Shown here: positions 63,171 through 64,000 of the stretch, one piece after another
Layout of the letters: each line of letters starts with the position of its first letter
Numbering within the stretch: the first letter of the stretch is position 1
From: Azospirillum brasilense
GTDB taxonomy: Bacteria; Pseudomonadota; Alphaproteobacteria; Azospirillales; Azospirillaceae
Assembly: GCF_007827795.1 (NCBI RefSeq)
Contig: NZ_VITI01000004.1
Span: 248,001-312,000, forward strand
DNA: 64,000 nt
Direction: 5' to 3'
The notes under the pieces: generated by a model
What the model was told of the DNA's origin: nothing
Seen by the model: the letters and a program-made list of their open reading frames with translations, nothing else
Database searches by the model: none
Program-made: the position numbers and the translations under genes

Positions 63171-64000
63171 ATGACCAATACCGTCACAGACACCGTCCGC
63201 CTCGACCTCGGTCCGCGCAGCTACGACATCCTGGTCGGCGACCGGGTGCTCGACGGCGCCGGACCGCGCATCGCCGCGATCACCGGGGGCAAGGCCCCCA
63301 TCGTCGTCACCGACGAGAACGTCGCTCCGCGGCATCTCCCGACTCTGGAGCGCACGCTGCGCGAGGCCGGCATCGAGCCGACCCAGGCCATCGTCCTGCC
63401 GGCAGGCGAGAAGACCAAGGACTTCGCCCATTTCGAACGGCTGATGGACGCGATCCTGGCGCGCGGGATCGAGCGGTCGGCGGTCCTGCTGGCGCTCGGC
63501 GGCGGGGTGATCGGCGACATCACCGGCTTCGCCGCCGCCTCGGCGCTGCGCGGCATCGACTTCATCCAGGTGCCGACCACGCTGCTGAGCCAGGTGGACA
63601 GCTCGGTCGGCGGCAAGACCGGGATCAACAGCCCGCACGGCAAGAACCTGATCGGCGCCTTCCACCAGCCGCGTCTGGTCATCGCCGACACCGCCACGCT
63701 GGACACCCTGCCGCGGCGCGAGGTGCTGGCCGGCTACGCCGAGGTGGTGAAGTACGGGCTGATCCGCCTGCCCGGCTTCTTCGCCTGGCTGGAGGAGAAC
63801 GGGGAGCGGGTGGTCGCCGGCGACAGCGACGCCCGCCGCCACGCCGTCACGGAAAGCTGCCGGGCCAAGGCCGCCATCGTCGGCGTGGACGAGCGGGAGA
63901 GCGGCGACCGCGCCCTGCTGAACCTCGGCCACACCTTCGGCCACGCGCTGGAGGCGGCGACCGGTTTCGGGTCCCGCCTGCTGCACGGCGAGGCGGTGTC
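63171..64000 (+). CDS. aroB: 3-dehydroquinate synthase, N-terminal part
   Basis: AroB turns DAHP into 3-dehydroquinate, the second shikimate-pathway step. The 276 visible codons show the NAD-binding part (LALGGGVIGDITGFAAAS), PTTLLSQVDSSVGGKTGIN and the metal-site LNLGHTFGHALE. The rest of the gene is beyond the window edge. It is 7 bases after aroK and in the same operon. Confidence 0.96.
   Translation, partial: MTNTVTDTVRLDLGPRSYDILVGDRVLDGAGPRIAAITGGKAPIVVTDENVAPRHLPTLERTLREAGIEPTQAIVLPAGEKTKDFAHFERLMDAILARGIERSAVLLALGGGVIGDITGFAAASALRGIDFIQVPTTLLSQVDSSVGGKTGINSPHGKNLIGAFHQPRLVIADTATLDTLPRREVLAGYAEVVKYGLIRLPGFFAWLEENGERVVAGDSDARRHAVTESCRAKAAIVGVDERESGDRALLNLGHTFGHALEAATGFGSRLLHGEAV

Overview
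The window is about 64 kb of very GC-rich bacterial DNA, almost fully coding. It looks like chromosome from an alphaproteobacterium of the Azospirillum type (order Rhodospirillales). That placement is an inference from family-level cues: a RegB/RegA redox pair, a DUF2336 gene coupled to a diguanylate cyclase, the runs rpmH-rnpA-yidD-yidC-engB-argB and xerD-aroK-aroB, and many GTG or TTG starts. I found no rRNA, tRNA, CRISPR array, prophage or insertion sequence.

Layout. 1-3.4 kb: a cut HTH/WYL regulator, leuC, a small zinc-ribbon membrane protein and an EamA exporter. 3.4-7.2 kb (minus): the translation operon ffh-rpsP-rimM-trmD-rplS with a strong-stem terminator. 7.6-13.6 kb: a large pentapeptide-repeat protein facing a minus-strand group with a PAS/GGDEF diguanylate cyclase, a DUF2336 protein, an exported unknown and a protein carrying an HPD tripeptide. 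13.8-17.2 kb: a HAD phosphatase, dapD and dapE for lysine/diaminopimelate, and a membrane protein. 17.4-20.5 kb: cobalamin nucleotide-loop genes cobT, cobS and an alpha-ribazole-phosphatase-like gene, then a PNPOx-fold protein. 20.7-26.6 kb: an lpxD paralogue or orthologue, an ABC-2 exporter, regB-regA, and a DUF2892/Crp-Fnr pair.

26.8-46.9 kb is the main accessory region, a Wzx/Wzy-type exopolysaccharide or capsule locus: a Wzc-like tyrosine autokinase, flippase, nucleotide-sugar dehydrogenase, epimerase, GDP-fucose synthase, three GT4 and two GT2 glycosyltransferases, a Wzy-like polymerase, a degenerate AlgX/AlgJ-like protein, an exported beta-helix protein and an asparagine-synthetase-like protein. 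A COQ7-type diiron protein sits inside it on the opposite strand. The locus lacks an obvious initiating sugar-phosphate transferase, an outer-membrane Wza and a GDP-mannose dehydratase, so it must rely on genes elsewhere.

47.0-64.0 kb returns to core functions: rpmH-rnpA-yidD-yidC behind a clear sigma70 promoter, engB, an antiporter, argB, a CorA transporter, a MAPEG protein, accA, a second EamA exporter, malate synthase, xerD coupled to a large exported protein of unknown function, a small membrane protein, aroK and the start of aroB.

The most distinctive non-coding signal is a family of GC-rich palindromic intergenic elements (about 40-120 bp, ending in GCCCCC/GGGGGC-type inverted repeats). 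Six copies and at least one remnant lie close to gene ends; one has entered a glycosyltransferase gene and supplies its last codons and stop.
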